Assembly: GCA_020747015.1 (NCBI GenBank)
Contig: JAGTJM010000015.1
Coordinates: 496,001 to 560,000 of the forward strand
Origin: Pyrenochaeta sp. MPI-SDFR-AT-0127
Taxonomy: Eukaryota; Ascomycota; Dothideomycetes; Pleosporales; Cucurbitariaceae
Direction: 5' to 3'
DNA: 64,000 bases
Positions 44,249 to 53,978 of the stretch are shown here, in pieces. The translations under genes and the position numbers were made by a program. Under the pieces are notes generated by a model that worked only from the letters and a program-made list of their open reading frames with translations, was not told the origin of the DNA and ran no database searches. Numbering within the stretch: position 1 is the first letter of the stretch; each line of letters begins with the position of its first letter.

Positions 44249-45449
44249 ATGTCTGCCATAGAGATCAATCCGACCAAGGAGCAAGCTGTCGCCAGCGTGC
44301 TCGCCCACCCGCACATTGCTCACACGGGCCCCTTTGGGCGGTTACAAGATGTATACGCAGCGTTCCAGGAGCGGAGAGAGGCATTGGGCCTGAGCAACCC
44401 CGGCACCGTCGAGAACATTGCACGCGAAGTGCAGCGCGATGTCTTCCTAAACAACTCGAGCTTCTCAGGCCTGCGTGCCGAGCTCACAAAGGCCTTCAGC
44501 GCCGCGCCTCTCTTCCAGGTTGCCCACTCGTTGTCTATGGGATCACAGATTCAGCCTCCATATTCATACATGGTCCTCTATGGCTCACCTAGGGTTCGTC
44601 GTCCAGCTCTCATGCTCCATCTCACAGGCTGACTTTTTGTAGGTCTTCATGCAGGGCAACCTCGACAATGAATTGCAATTCTCAGGCCGCTTCAACTGGC
44701 GCTGGACGTCGGCCTTTGTTACCAAGACCGCCGTACAGCTTACGTCGCAGGGCAACATGGTTTCTCTCGAGAACGACTACACTGGAGCTGACTTCTCCGC
44801 ATCACTGAAGGCTGTCAACCCGTCATTCCTCGATGGCGGCATTACTGGCATGTTGATGGCAAGTTACCTTCAAGCTGTCACCCCCAAGCTGTCCCTCGGC
44901 ATCGATGCGTTCTGGAGTCGCCCAGCCATGGCCTATCCACCCGAGTTGAACGTCTCATATGCGGCACGGTACAGGGCTGCAGATTGGATGGCGTGCGGGC
45001 AGATCATCCCCGACCGCGGTGTATTGGAGGCATCCTACTGGCGCAGACTCACTGACAAGGTTGAGACCGGTATCAACTGCAACCTCGCCTTTGCTGGAAT
45101 CGGACCTGGGGGTCCAATGGCTGGTCCACAGAAGGAGGGCAATGTCACAATTGGTGCCAAGTACGACTTCCGTCAGTCATCATTCAGGGCACAAATCGAC
45201 AACCAAGGCAAGGTGTCTTGTTTGTTGGAGAAGATGATTGCCCCGCCAATCAGAGTAACCTTCTCAGGCGAGATCGACCACAAGCAGGTAAGCATCATCT
45301 GCAAATATGTAATATTGCACAAATCTAACATCACACAGAACGCTGCCAAGCTTGGTTTGGCTGTTGCGATAGAAGCCGCTGACGAGGCTGTTATGGAGCA
45401 GCAAGAGCAGTCTGGAGCCGCAATGTCAGCCGGCGCCATCCCGTTTTAA
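44249..45449 (+). CDS. tom40: Mitochondrial import receptor channel TOM40
   Basis: Three exons, 44249..44593, 44643..45287 and 45339..45449, 1101 nt, 366 aa. Tom40 is the beta-barrel channel of the outer-membrane translocase. The N-terminal segment has PGTVENIAREVQRDVFLNN, the helix that plugs the barrel from inside. Barrel strands follow: HSLSMGSQIQPPYSYMVLYG, VFMQGNLDNELQFSGRFNWRW, QGNMVSLENDYTGADFSASL, PGVLEASYWRR-like segments (seen as DRGVLEASYWRRLT) and GAKYDFRQSSFRAQIDNQG. The C-terminal strand KLGLAVAIEA fits the beta-signal read by the SAM machinery. The first intron has a weak donor (GTTCGT) but keeps frame and has a GCTGAC branch site. The next gene, convergent, is TOM22. Confidence 0.96.
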
Positions 45450-46054
45450 ATCTCCTACCACGCACACCCTTGTATCGACTATAATCCCATAACTCTTCTC
45501 TTCGCTGTATTACCACCTTTTCCGGAGCGAGCGAATAACGAACGTGCAAACGCCCAATTCTCCTGTCTTCGATCCCACGATATCCGGGCGGTTGGTTAGA
45601 GGTATCGCATGAGCGCGGCTGGTCTAGACCATTTCCCCAACACGTTTGGACGTTTGCAAAAGGCGCATTGTTTGTTGACATCTAATGGACTACGACTGGT
45701 AGATGGGACATGGCGGAGTTCACTTGTTGCCAGATGAGTGCGGTTTGACTGATGCATACCTGTAAATATAGCATAGCATGTGGGTGAAAAAAAAATCGAG
45801 TGCATAACGCACAATTCAAAAATACTTTGGCGTGACGCATGTGCAGAATTAATCAACCCTGTGAGTTCATATTGTGACGCGATACATTATCGAAGAGTCG
45901 AGAAATATAATACAGATCATTGCGTTATGTGTGGCATGCTCATTCCCTTCCTATGCATCCCTGTCCGCAGTCTATAATAAAACATGTGTGAAGATTTGAG
46001 CGCCAGTATCGAAGCAGCCATCGCTCGAAATACGCAACGCTAGAATCCCGTCGT
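45450..46054. other. Convergent intergenic region between tom40 and tom22
   Basis: About 600 bp shared by the two 3' ends. Contains an A-run at about 45786-45793. No gene recognised. Confidence 0.6.
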
Positions 46055-46653
46055 CTACAAAGCTGGCTTTGCGCCTTGTGGCTGTCCTGGAGTAGGTGTG
46101 CCGGGAGCCATAAACTGTCATTCATTAGTACAGGTTGCATGTCGCGCTGATAGCCACCATCTCATCTACATCGGTCTTGGGCTACTGAATTGGAAAGATT
46201 CTCCACATACCTCATTCTGTGCCCTCTGTTGCATAAGCTCTGCCCGCTCCTGCTCCACAATCATCTGCTCCTCGCTGTACGCCAGCGCCCACGGCACACC
46301 CAAAAGCAGCGCACTCGTGCTCACTACCCATAGGGTCTTGCCGCTAAACAGTAAACCGGACTTGATCCATGAACTGGTGGTGGACAGCTTTGAGCTGACA
46401 GAGCGTCGGGTGGAGGCTGGAATCATATCTTGTAAAGCGACGATGCGCTCGTAGAGGGTTTCGTCAGGTTGCAGGGAGTGGATTGAGGATGTGTCGGATT
46501 CTGCATAGATCGTTAGGCGGTGCCCTACTGCCAACACGGCGGTATGGAAAGAAATGTGGGCGTACCGGAGTCGGTGTCCCATTCATCATCATCATGGGGT
46601 CCCTCTTGCTCGCGGATGAACTCCTCGTCGACGACCTCTTCGAGCTTGACCAT
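46055..46653 (-). CDS. tom22: Mitochondrial import receptor subunit TOM22
   Basis: Three exons, 46566..46653, 46211..46500 and 46055..46114, 438 nt, 145 aa. Tom22 is the central receptor that binds presequences and tethers Tom20 and Tom40. The N-terminal cytosolic part is strongly acidic (MVKLEEVVDEEFIREQEG, then PHDDDEWDTDSESDTSS), as needed to bind basic presequences. The conserved LYERIVALQDMIPASTR precedes one membrane helix, KTLWVVSTSALLLGVPWALA. The intermembrane-space tail has a conserved helix with EEQMIVEQERAEL and ends in MAPGTPTPGQPQGAKPAL, encoded by a 20-codon last exon. All introns are GT-AG, and the third exon follows an ACTAAT branch site. Adjacent to and convergent with tom40. 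Confidence 0.95.
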
Positions 46654-47458
46654 TTTGGCGGAGTGAACGTGGTTGTTCGATGGGCGATGTGTGGGTATGA
46701 ATTGCGCGACGGGCGGGATGTGTAGGCGTTGGTAGTGATGTCGACTCTGCTAGGAGATGGTTGTGGTGATGAACTTTTAGAGCATGGGCCGCACACTGGG
46801 CCGGGGTTTTGCCGGGTTGGTACTCATTTGGACGTTGACTTCCATAGACACTCACTTGCTCTTCTATACATGCAACGATCTGAATGGGCTCAGGATAGAT
46901 ATCATTTTGCAAAACAAGTAAAGCAAATGTTCATTTCATGCGCATTATCTGTGTCTTTGTGTTATGATTATCTCGTTGCGAACCTTTCATACACAACAAC
47001 ACATACGTTTCAAAAGTATTGGGCCTGGGCAGTCATCAGAGCCAATGGCATGGTTCAGTATGCATACATGCGTTACTCAAGAAACCATCAACAGTTTTTA
47101 GATTTCTCTCACCGCCGACTTACCGATAAAGCGGGTTTCACAATAGCACCGTGGCCGTCTTCCGGTACTGTGAGCTTATGGCAAAGTATTATGACAGGCA
47201 AATTTTCCACTTTACAAGTTGGGATCACAAGTTCTCTTCTTCAAGGCGATCGAGCGTTGTTCCTTAGCTCCTTAGTTTTCCTGGCCACGCGTCTCAGCGA
47301 ATTGGCAGCAGTAGCATCATTGGTCATCTTCCCAACACCTTTTCTCATTGCGGTCAGCAAATAAAAGATCGCCCACAACTTGCCTGTACTTCGTTCCCCA
47401 CCTGCAACCACACAAGAAGAAGTCGAGGCTTCTCGCAGACTGGTCCCTCTACGCCTCG
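46654..47458. promoter_or_regulatory. Divergent intergenic region between tom22 and the F-box gene
   Basis: Upstream region of both genes. A plus-strand open frame at 46729..47364 (211 codons, no ATG at its start) crosses most of it, but I see no domain and treat it as chance. Confidence 0.45.
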
Positions 47459-48605
47459 ATGCCGTTAAGAAGTAAGAACCGAACCGTTAAGTATCGCCCC
47501 TTTCTTAGACCGTGGGTTTTTTGCATGTACACGATGTGGCCCCCAGCCATTAAGCGTAGACACAAGGCCAATACATTAGCTGAAGCTCATGAGACCTACA
47601 ACAACAATTCCTCCCTAATCTATCAACTGCCCCCAGAACTCATTCTGGATGTTACAGACCATCTGCAAACAGTTGATATATTCTCACTCCAGCTGACTTG
47701 TCGTCGATACACCTGCCTTCTCCAATCTAGATCTAGGTATAAGGTGACTTCACATGACAGGGCGCTTCTCTGGGATCGACTTGAAAGAGATCGATACTAC
47801 AGGCTTGCTCAAGCCGAAGCATGCGATGTTCGAAATCTACACAGCATATTGTGTTCCTTTTGCCGAGATTCGCACGACAAGGCTCAATTCCAGGTCAGCG
47901 AGGTATACAAGTCACCACATATCCGGAAATGTATGGGCTCTACTGGCCTGTTACGCATTTGCAAGCACTTGGCGCTTAGCTTCTCGGAGGTTCAGGAGCG
48001 CTTGACGAAAGATACCAACATCCGGTGCATGGTAGGTATCTGTTTGCACATTACATATGTGATATGGGCTGACTCTTTCCGTGGTCCTCTCGCAGCATTG
48101 GCCCTTTTCAGGATGCACCACTCTCTTTATGAGCCAGGTGAAACACAAATATCGTGTCTTTCATATCGACGATCTGTTCTGGAATGAGTTTGATAGCAGC
48201 ATGACTTTGCTCCGATCCACGATTCAAGAAATTCTTATGAAGTTAGCGAAGCCTGTATGTCCACACATGCGTACAGACAGTCCTGCATTTCAGCAAGCCA
48301 TCCTCGACAGCACATGCAGTAGGGATTTGGTTGAAACCTGTTGTACGAGACGACCTACCACCGCGGAGTTTGCAGGACCATCGACTCGCGCACAAATGAG
48401 CATTAGCTGTCCGTTCAAGGGGTGTGACACACGAGTAGAAATTGAGCGATGGCCCAATATTGGAGGAGGCGTTGTCCTTGCAAAAATTATACGTGAACTT
48501 GGTCAGATGAAGAGCGCCACCGATCCAAAGTGGTGTGCTCAGCTTGAGCATCCCCTTCCAGGAAACATAGGGAACGAGGAAGAAGAATTTGGGGAGCACA
48601 ATTGA
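47459..48605 (+). CDS. F-box domain protein
   Basis: Two exons, 47459..48031 and 48096..48605, with a 64-bp intron (donor GTAGGT, GCTGAC branch), 1083 nt, 360 aa. The F-box-like segment is IYQLPPELILDVTDHLQTVD with SLQLTCRRY. F-box proteins act as substrate adaptors of SCF ubiquitin ligases, but this fungal class also includes proteins without known ligase role. After the intron comes CMHWPFSGCTTLFMS and KHKYRVFHIDDLFW, a pattern I associate with lineage-expanded fungal F-box proteins. Two Cys pairs (SFCRDSH; SCPFKGCDTRVEIERW) could bind metal. The acidic C terminus is GNEEEEFGEHN. The ATG at 47459 is the first Met in the frame; an internal one at VFCMYTMW is an alternative. Confidence 0.75.
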
Positions 48606-49456
48606 AATGTCAACTTACTGATGCCTTCTTTCACCAATAAATTGGCCACTATCATAGATCCAATGATTACCTATCAAGTATGAGGCACAACATTTACATG
48701 TTCAACAGTCGCCTTGTCTTTCACATTCTACCCATAGAATTTTGTGAAAATACTCTCTTATCCGACTCGTTATCTGTCGTGGTACAATTCTAGAGTTATT
48801 TGTACTGTTGCTGCTCTGTGTTCGGTTGTTTGTAGTCGGCCATTCTCCACTAATCTTGAGCCCAGAAAAGCGTTTACCATTATTGAATGGTATGATTGGG
48901 CGCAAAACATTGATCGTACTTCCTCTACTAGCTCACTCTCGTTGCGTATCATTCCTTGATTCATCCTGCACCGTCACAGTACATTCTTCTACTGTTTCAT
49001 CTCATCTTTTCTAATGGCCCACGAAAGGCGAACGATACCCCTTTCTAGCTTTGCAGTAAACTTAGGAAAGTGTAGGCTCATGGTTTTTAATCATAAAATA
49101 TCTAGAAGCACATACTAATTTTCCTAGAAAGATACTCCGTCAAGGCTGCCGTAATCAGGAGAAGGCTACTTTGCGAACAACTGGTCTCGTGCGTAGTTGA
49201 AATACGGAAGGTGTTCTTTGGTTGCTTGAATGCACTTAGAGGACGATATTTATCAATCAACTTGGCTGAGTAGCTAGGAAGAACAAATAATGAATTGAAA
49301 TGAGCGAATGGCTAAAGAGTACTCTTCTGATCGTCTGCTTACACCACTCTAACACTTTGGGGAACGAACGTGGGGCTGCATACCAGCCCGTACAATGAAA
49401 CAATAATTCTCACTCTGCATCCAAAGGCCCGCCTTCAGGATACTTTGAGAAAGGGG
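48606..49456. other. Convergent intergenic region, AT-rich
   Basis: Between the F-box gene and the secreted-protein gene. No supported feature. Confidence 0.5.
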
Positions 49457-50154
49457 TTACAACAAAATGGCACCGATAATCGGACCATACTTTATTGCCG
49501 TTTCGATAAGCTGGCTAAGCAGATCAGCAACATCAAAACTTCTGCTCGCCGTACAATGCAAGAGACCATCTCCAGCTCGAATATTGTTCCAATGGGTCGC
49601 AATCAGAGGATTGTTCCAAGTAGCATCGATTTCATGCGTACTGCCCGGTCCACCAACCGCGGTGCCTCCGAGCTGTCGGGTACGGGAAGTCTCAAAGACA
49701 TGGGCAGGCTGACCCGTTGGCGCATCGCGGAACACGCATGCGATAGCGTAGCGGTAAGTGACCCATCTGTTGGAATTTCGGAACCAAGTCTTGAAGCGTA
49801 CATCTCCATTGGAGTAGATCGCTAGGAAGGAGGTTCCTCTCACGGGTGATAGGTTCCTGAGGTGGGTTAACAACAGCGTCATTATCAAACCAGCAGGGCG
49901 GACTACCAGGACATCTCGTTCCACCACATAGAGTCCAAAGCGGCAAGGCCAGTACAGTTATCACAGTGTGGAATAAAATTTCCTTTAGCCGTCTGTTGGG
50001 CTGCCGTGGGGAATGGAGCATCCGGACCAGGTGTCTCCGAAGGGACAACCAAGGTCGAGACAACAGTTTCCTCGGTCTGTGAGTTTGTCGGAAGAGCAGC
50101 AGCAAAGACTGAGCCAGATAAAAGACACACGATGAGGCCCTTGAACATCTTCAT
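49457..50154 (-). CDS. Candidate secreted protein, unknown family
   Basis: Two exons, 49907..50154 and 49457..49856, with a 50-bp intron (GTTAAC branch), 648 nt, 215 aa. MKMFKGLIVCLLSGSVFAAA is a clear signal peptide. A Thr/Pro-rich pro-like segment (TNSQTEETVVSTLVVPS) follows, then a Cys pair in PHCDNCTGL. The probable folded domain runs from GTSFLAIYSNGDVRFKTWF through NRWVTYRYAIACVFRDA, RQLGGTAVGG and ATHWNNIRAGDGLLHCTA. It ends in a hydrophobic helix, LLSQLIETAIKYGPIIGAILL. Four Cys outside the signal peptide could form two disulphides. I do not recognise the family. The gene sits in an AT-rich, accessory-looking stretch near a transposon, as fungal effectors often do, but that is circumstantial. 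Confidence 0.7.
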
Positions 50155-52043
50155 GATGGAGGTTGCTTGGTGTCAGTTCGGGAGTGCCTTTACAGTTGAA
50201 GAATGGGATTTTGGAATGCAATGCTGTCGTGGCAAAATTCTTATACAAAGTCTTGAGTCCATCCTAAGACGGTCGGCCAGAGCTGTATTACCCGCGTCCA
50301 GCTTGAGATACTCCCTAGTGTTCCCCAGCGAACAAATCAACGACGAGGTTGGAGAAATCATGATGGAAACAATCGTATCAATATTTCCTCGCTAGTGTCT
50401 TGGTCTAGTATTACTCAACCACTTCTATTTTCGATGTCCGCCAGATTGTCCAGAAATGTCGTCTAATCTATACCTCACGATACCATATTGTTTCTAAAGT
50501 TAGACTCTAAAATTCGTTTATGTACACAATATGGTACCATGATAGCCATGAGCATACGCTTGTATGGTCTTAGTAACGAATCAGGGGGTTTCCGGCACAG
50601 AAAATGGTATGTTTCTCGCCTCGGCTCGTACCTGGAGGTGGTTGCTCAGCTCCTGTGAACTGTCGAGCTACCCAATCACAATAAGAGCTGAAGACAAGCC
50701 ATGCTCGGCACAAACGCCCACCTGAATAACGCACTGCGAATCAAAGTCAGAAGATCCGACTTTCTAGTTCACAACATTAGTCGGATAAAACTATTGATAA
50801 GCAGTCGTACGGATTTGGAACAAAGAACACGAAGAACGACTACATACTTGTAGAAGGACAGCTACAATGCACCTTTCTTTTGTTGAATATCCTATTTAGA
50901 GGGGCATGATTTTCCATACCGTTCGCATGGAGCCTGTCTATTTAATCGAAAATTATCATGCGAGACGCACATCGGTTGTTGTATGCCTTTGAGCAATGGC
51001 TAGAAATGTCGCCCAGCGCGCATAGCACTCAAAGATGCCTCCACTCATTTTTCGATAGTGTATAAAGTCGAAAGAGAATCCTAAAATGGTATAACACGCA
51101 AGTGGGCCCTATGTTGTGAATATAATCATCGCTTAAAGGCAAAATGGGGCGACGAAAGTCGATCAATTGTTGAAATTAAGGATACCAATTTACAGTTCAC
51201 AAATTACTCAATATTTGAACTATACAGCATTATGGGACATCATCCTTATCAATCATTTCTTCCAATGTATATTCAACGCATCCAGGACTTCCGCAGAGTG
51301 TTGCAACGAACCATATGTCATTTGAAAATTGACAGTGTGTTTCAATTACCAGCCAAACATATGACAGAATAGAGCCCATCGTACAGCTTTTCCGTTGTTC
51401 TTTCCGCCTTCACTATCATGTGGTAACAGTCTACTCAATAAGGCCGCAGGTGACTCTATGTTGCCCGAACGATCATGCTCGTCTCTACAAGTTCTCTAGG
51501 CTATGTAACAAAGAGTAACCTTCTCCTAGAGCAGACATGCAAAATTCATTGCCAAAAATGCCTTCACTCCGCTGCGATGTCGAGTTTGATCCTCCTCTTT
51601 TTGGCGGCTCACTTGTTCAGCAGTTACCGGCGAAGTACACTGACTACGCTTTCGACTCTGTTCGAATCTCACCATGAGGATGACAAATGGAGCCTCGAAA
51701 GAGATTTTGAATTCCAAACCCCAAGTGAAGATGTTCTATTGCCCCCAAAGGTGTCTATGAGTATTGCTGGCCTGAGGAGCATCAAGTGTGTTGGCCACTG
51801 AGAGGACAGCAAATGATCACAGCACCGGGCCAGGCTGTACAATATGATTACGAGCAGTATCGAGAAATACCAAAGATTAGATGTTTACTTTTTTTATCGT
51901 AGATATAGGTAAATTCCTTCAGTGACACGACAATACAATTATACACATCACAGTGCTGAGCAAAGCCTGGAGTTTATAATATGGAATATATTGATATAGT
52001 TTAGTAGAAATGATTTTGGAGATTTTCTGAATAATAGAGGCAG
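50155..52043. other. AT-rich intergenic region
   Basis: About 1.9 kb upstream of the secreted-protein gene and up to the transposon. The longest frame, 51475..51801, has one hydrophobic segment and no other support. Confidence 0.5.
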
Positions 52044-52045
52044 TA

Positions 52046-53526
52046 CGGAGGTACCTTTCAAAAGTTCTGTCTGCTAAGGAAAGCCACAACGCCACCAAAA
52101 CGCCACATAATTACTGATCTATCTGACTCGCTTGCCTCCTCTGCCTTCAATGTACTCATTACCACCCTTAAGCTTAATAATCTTAGGGATATGTTCAATA
52201 ATACGCTCAATCCAGGCTTGTATCTTTGATTGAGGGAGATCTTGCCAGCATCTCTCCCACGCCTTAATGCCCTCAGCTCTTGTTTGAGGAGCTCCCTTCT
52301 TTGTAGTCTCTCTCTTCATATAGAACCAGCATGGCTCAATACAGTTGCAGTCTGGCGAGTTACCACACCAGAGCAACTTTGAGACTTTGTACAGACTGTA
52401 CACTATATCCTGATAGTGATGTGCGTGCGCCGGTGCCTTATCCTCCATTACTATAGTCTGTGGCCTGTCTATCATACACTCTTGCGCAAAGGGCAAAAGC
52501 TTAGGGATAAGAACGCACGTCTGGTATCGCCACCAATCAATACCTCCACCAGAGCTGCGTACAAGCTTTCCATTCTGAGCTGTCCATCTCCATTGAGGTT
52601 TCTTACCTGGCTTATTACGTAGTCCTGTCCTCCTCATAGCAGTGTTCAGCTCCCACTCGTCTTGTATCAAAGGCTCAAGCTCAGTATTTAGCTGGTTAAT
52701 CTTTTGAGCAGCTATCTGCTTCTCTACTTGAGTCTCTGGCTTATAGATATGGCAAGGACCTTTCTTGTCGTACGTAAAGCAGCCCCAGAACATAAACTCA
52801 GAGTATCCCTTCCATCTCTCACGTATACAGCTCTTAACAACGCGCTCCTCAGGTCTTCTCCATATTCTATACCCGCCACGCCGATGACCAAGAACAACAG
52901 ACGTTTCATCTGTCCATATAACGTTCTTCCAATCCTCAAGCGTCCAAGTGACGTGCTCAAGTGCCCAATTCAATCTCTCAGTCCTCATCTTCTGTGTCAA
53001 CCCAGGCTTCCTCGTTGGCTTTGTCTTGTGGTATCCAGCCTCTCTTAATACTCGCCAGACAGTAGTAGCTGAGAGATCTATCCCTCGCAGACTGAGACCA
53101 CCAGCCACGTCAGCACAAGTCTTCTCACGTCCATATCTGTCACAGCGTACTTGTTGTATCACCTCCTCCTTAACCTCCTGCGTCTGTTTGACTGGGCGCC
53201 CAGAGCGTGGAGCGTCTTGAACGTGGTGTGAGAGGATCTTAATAGGTAGGACGTTGGGCTCGAAGCCAGCAGCAATCGCGCGGCTATAAATACGATCAAT
53301 TGTACGTGGCTTAATGCCAGTAAGCTCTGAGACTTGAGACGTTGACTTGCCAACAGGTGGAGATTTAAGAGTAATCACAAGAGTACGTGTATACACGTCA
53401 GTATTGGGGGCCATGGTTGATCATAAGTGAGATCAGACAGCTCCTATCTGAAGAATTTGAGTGCTAAGACGGTGGCGTTGTGGTGGCGCTTTTAGCGTCA
53501 GACAGAACTTTTGAAAGGCACCTCCG
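52046..53526 (-). mobile_element. Tc1/mariner-superfamily DNA transposon, apparently complete
   Basis: 1481-bp element bounded by TA target duplications at 52044-52045 and 53527-53528. Inverted repeats begin CGGAGGTRCCTTTCAAAA and match at 27 of 28 positions (the R is A on the left, G on the right). Beyond these, both ends carry further, imperfectly mirrored copies of an ACAACGCCACC motif that may be transposase binding sites. The single ORF is uninterrupted. TIRs, TSD and ORF together indicate a recent insertion. Confidence 0.95.
52119..53414 (-). CDS. Tc1/mariner transposase
   Basis: Single uninterrupted ORF, 431 aa, ATG at 53414. The N-terminal region has two helix-turn-helix-like segments: STSQVSELTGIKPRTIDRIY and a second around LSATTVWRVLREAGYHKTKP. 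A GRPVK-type linker (RSGRPVKQTQ) lies between them. The DDE catalytic residues are all present: WTDETSVVLG, VMEDKAPAHAHHY and SPDCNCIEPCW, with 34 residues between the last two acids (DD34E). An extra segment (about residues 225-300) lengthens it beyond canonical 340-aa Tc1 proteins. The protein binds the TIRs and performs cut-and-paste transposition into TA. No stop or frameshift and no sign of RIP-type decay. Confidence 0.95.
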   Translation of the reverse strand: MAPNTDVYTRTLVITLKSPPVGKSTSQVSELTGIKPRTIDRIYSRAIAAGFEPNVLPIKILSHHVQDAPRSGRPVKQTQEVKEEVIQQVRCDRYGREKTCADVAGGLSLRGIDLSATTVWRVLREAGYHKTKPTRKPGLTQKMRTERLNWALEHVTWTLEDWKNVIWTDETSVVLGHRRGGYRIWRRPEERVVKSCIRERWKGYSEFMFWGCFTYDKKGPCHIYKPETQVEKQIAAQKINQLNTELEPLIQDEWELNTAMRRTGLRNKPGKKPQWRWTAQNGKLVRSSGGGIDWWRYQTCVLIPKLLPFAQECMIDRPQTIVMEDKAPAHAHHYQDIVYSLYKVSKLLWCGNSPDCNCIEPCWFYMKRETTKKGAPQTRAEGIKAWERCWQDLPQSKIQAWIERIIEHIPKIIKLKGGNEYIEGRGGKRVR

Positions 53527-53528
53527 TA

Positions 53529-53978
53529 CAAAGGTGCAGTGTAGTGACATATCTATGGAAAGTAATTCTCCGTACTAAGCTTTTGTTCGGTCATATTTGC
53601 ACCGTGACAAAATTAAAGTCGAGGAATAACCGCAAAATTGACGTCATTTTCAGGGTCGATCGGCTAAACAGTATTCGAAAGAAAGTCGCCCAAAACTTCT
53701 GCAGTTAGTATGCGATCCTACAATGCGCCTCATCAGATCAACTCCGCATCCAACAGATACTCCCGGGTCGGCTCTCGCTTGCGCTAAACGCTTGCAATCG
53801 ACGAGGATCTTTACCCATGTTCAACCCCGCGCTGTTATCCCCAGATCGTATGCCTGTTGTGCACGTCCCCTCGGTACACATATAGCGAACTTGTTCACGT
53901 TGCAGATTGAAAGATGGCGTATCTAGGAGGCAAATCCTGGAGCTACATGTTTCCTCAGATCTCTCATCAACATCCACC
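53529..53978. other. Upstream region of the GH78-type gene, interrupted by the transposon
   Basis: 450 bp between the right end of the transposon and the start codon. The insertion may have displaced distal promoter elements. No other feature. Confidence 0.5.

Noticed and set aside
46729..47364. 211-codon plus-strand open frame between tom22 and the F-box gene
   Set aside because: No ATG at its start, no recognisable motif, and it covers the promoter interval of two divergent genes.
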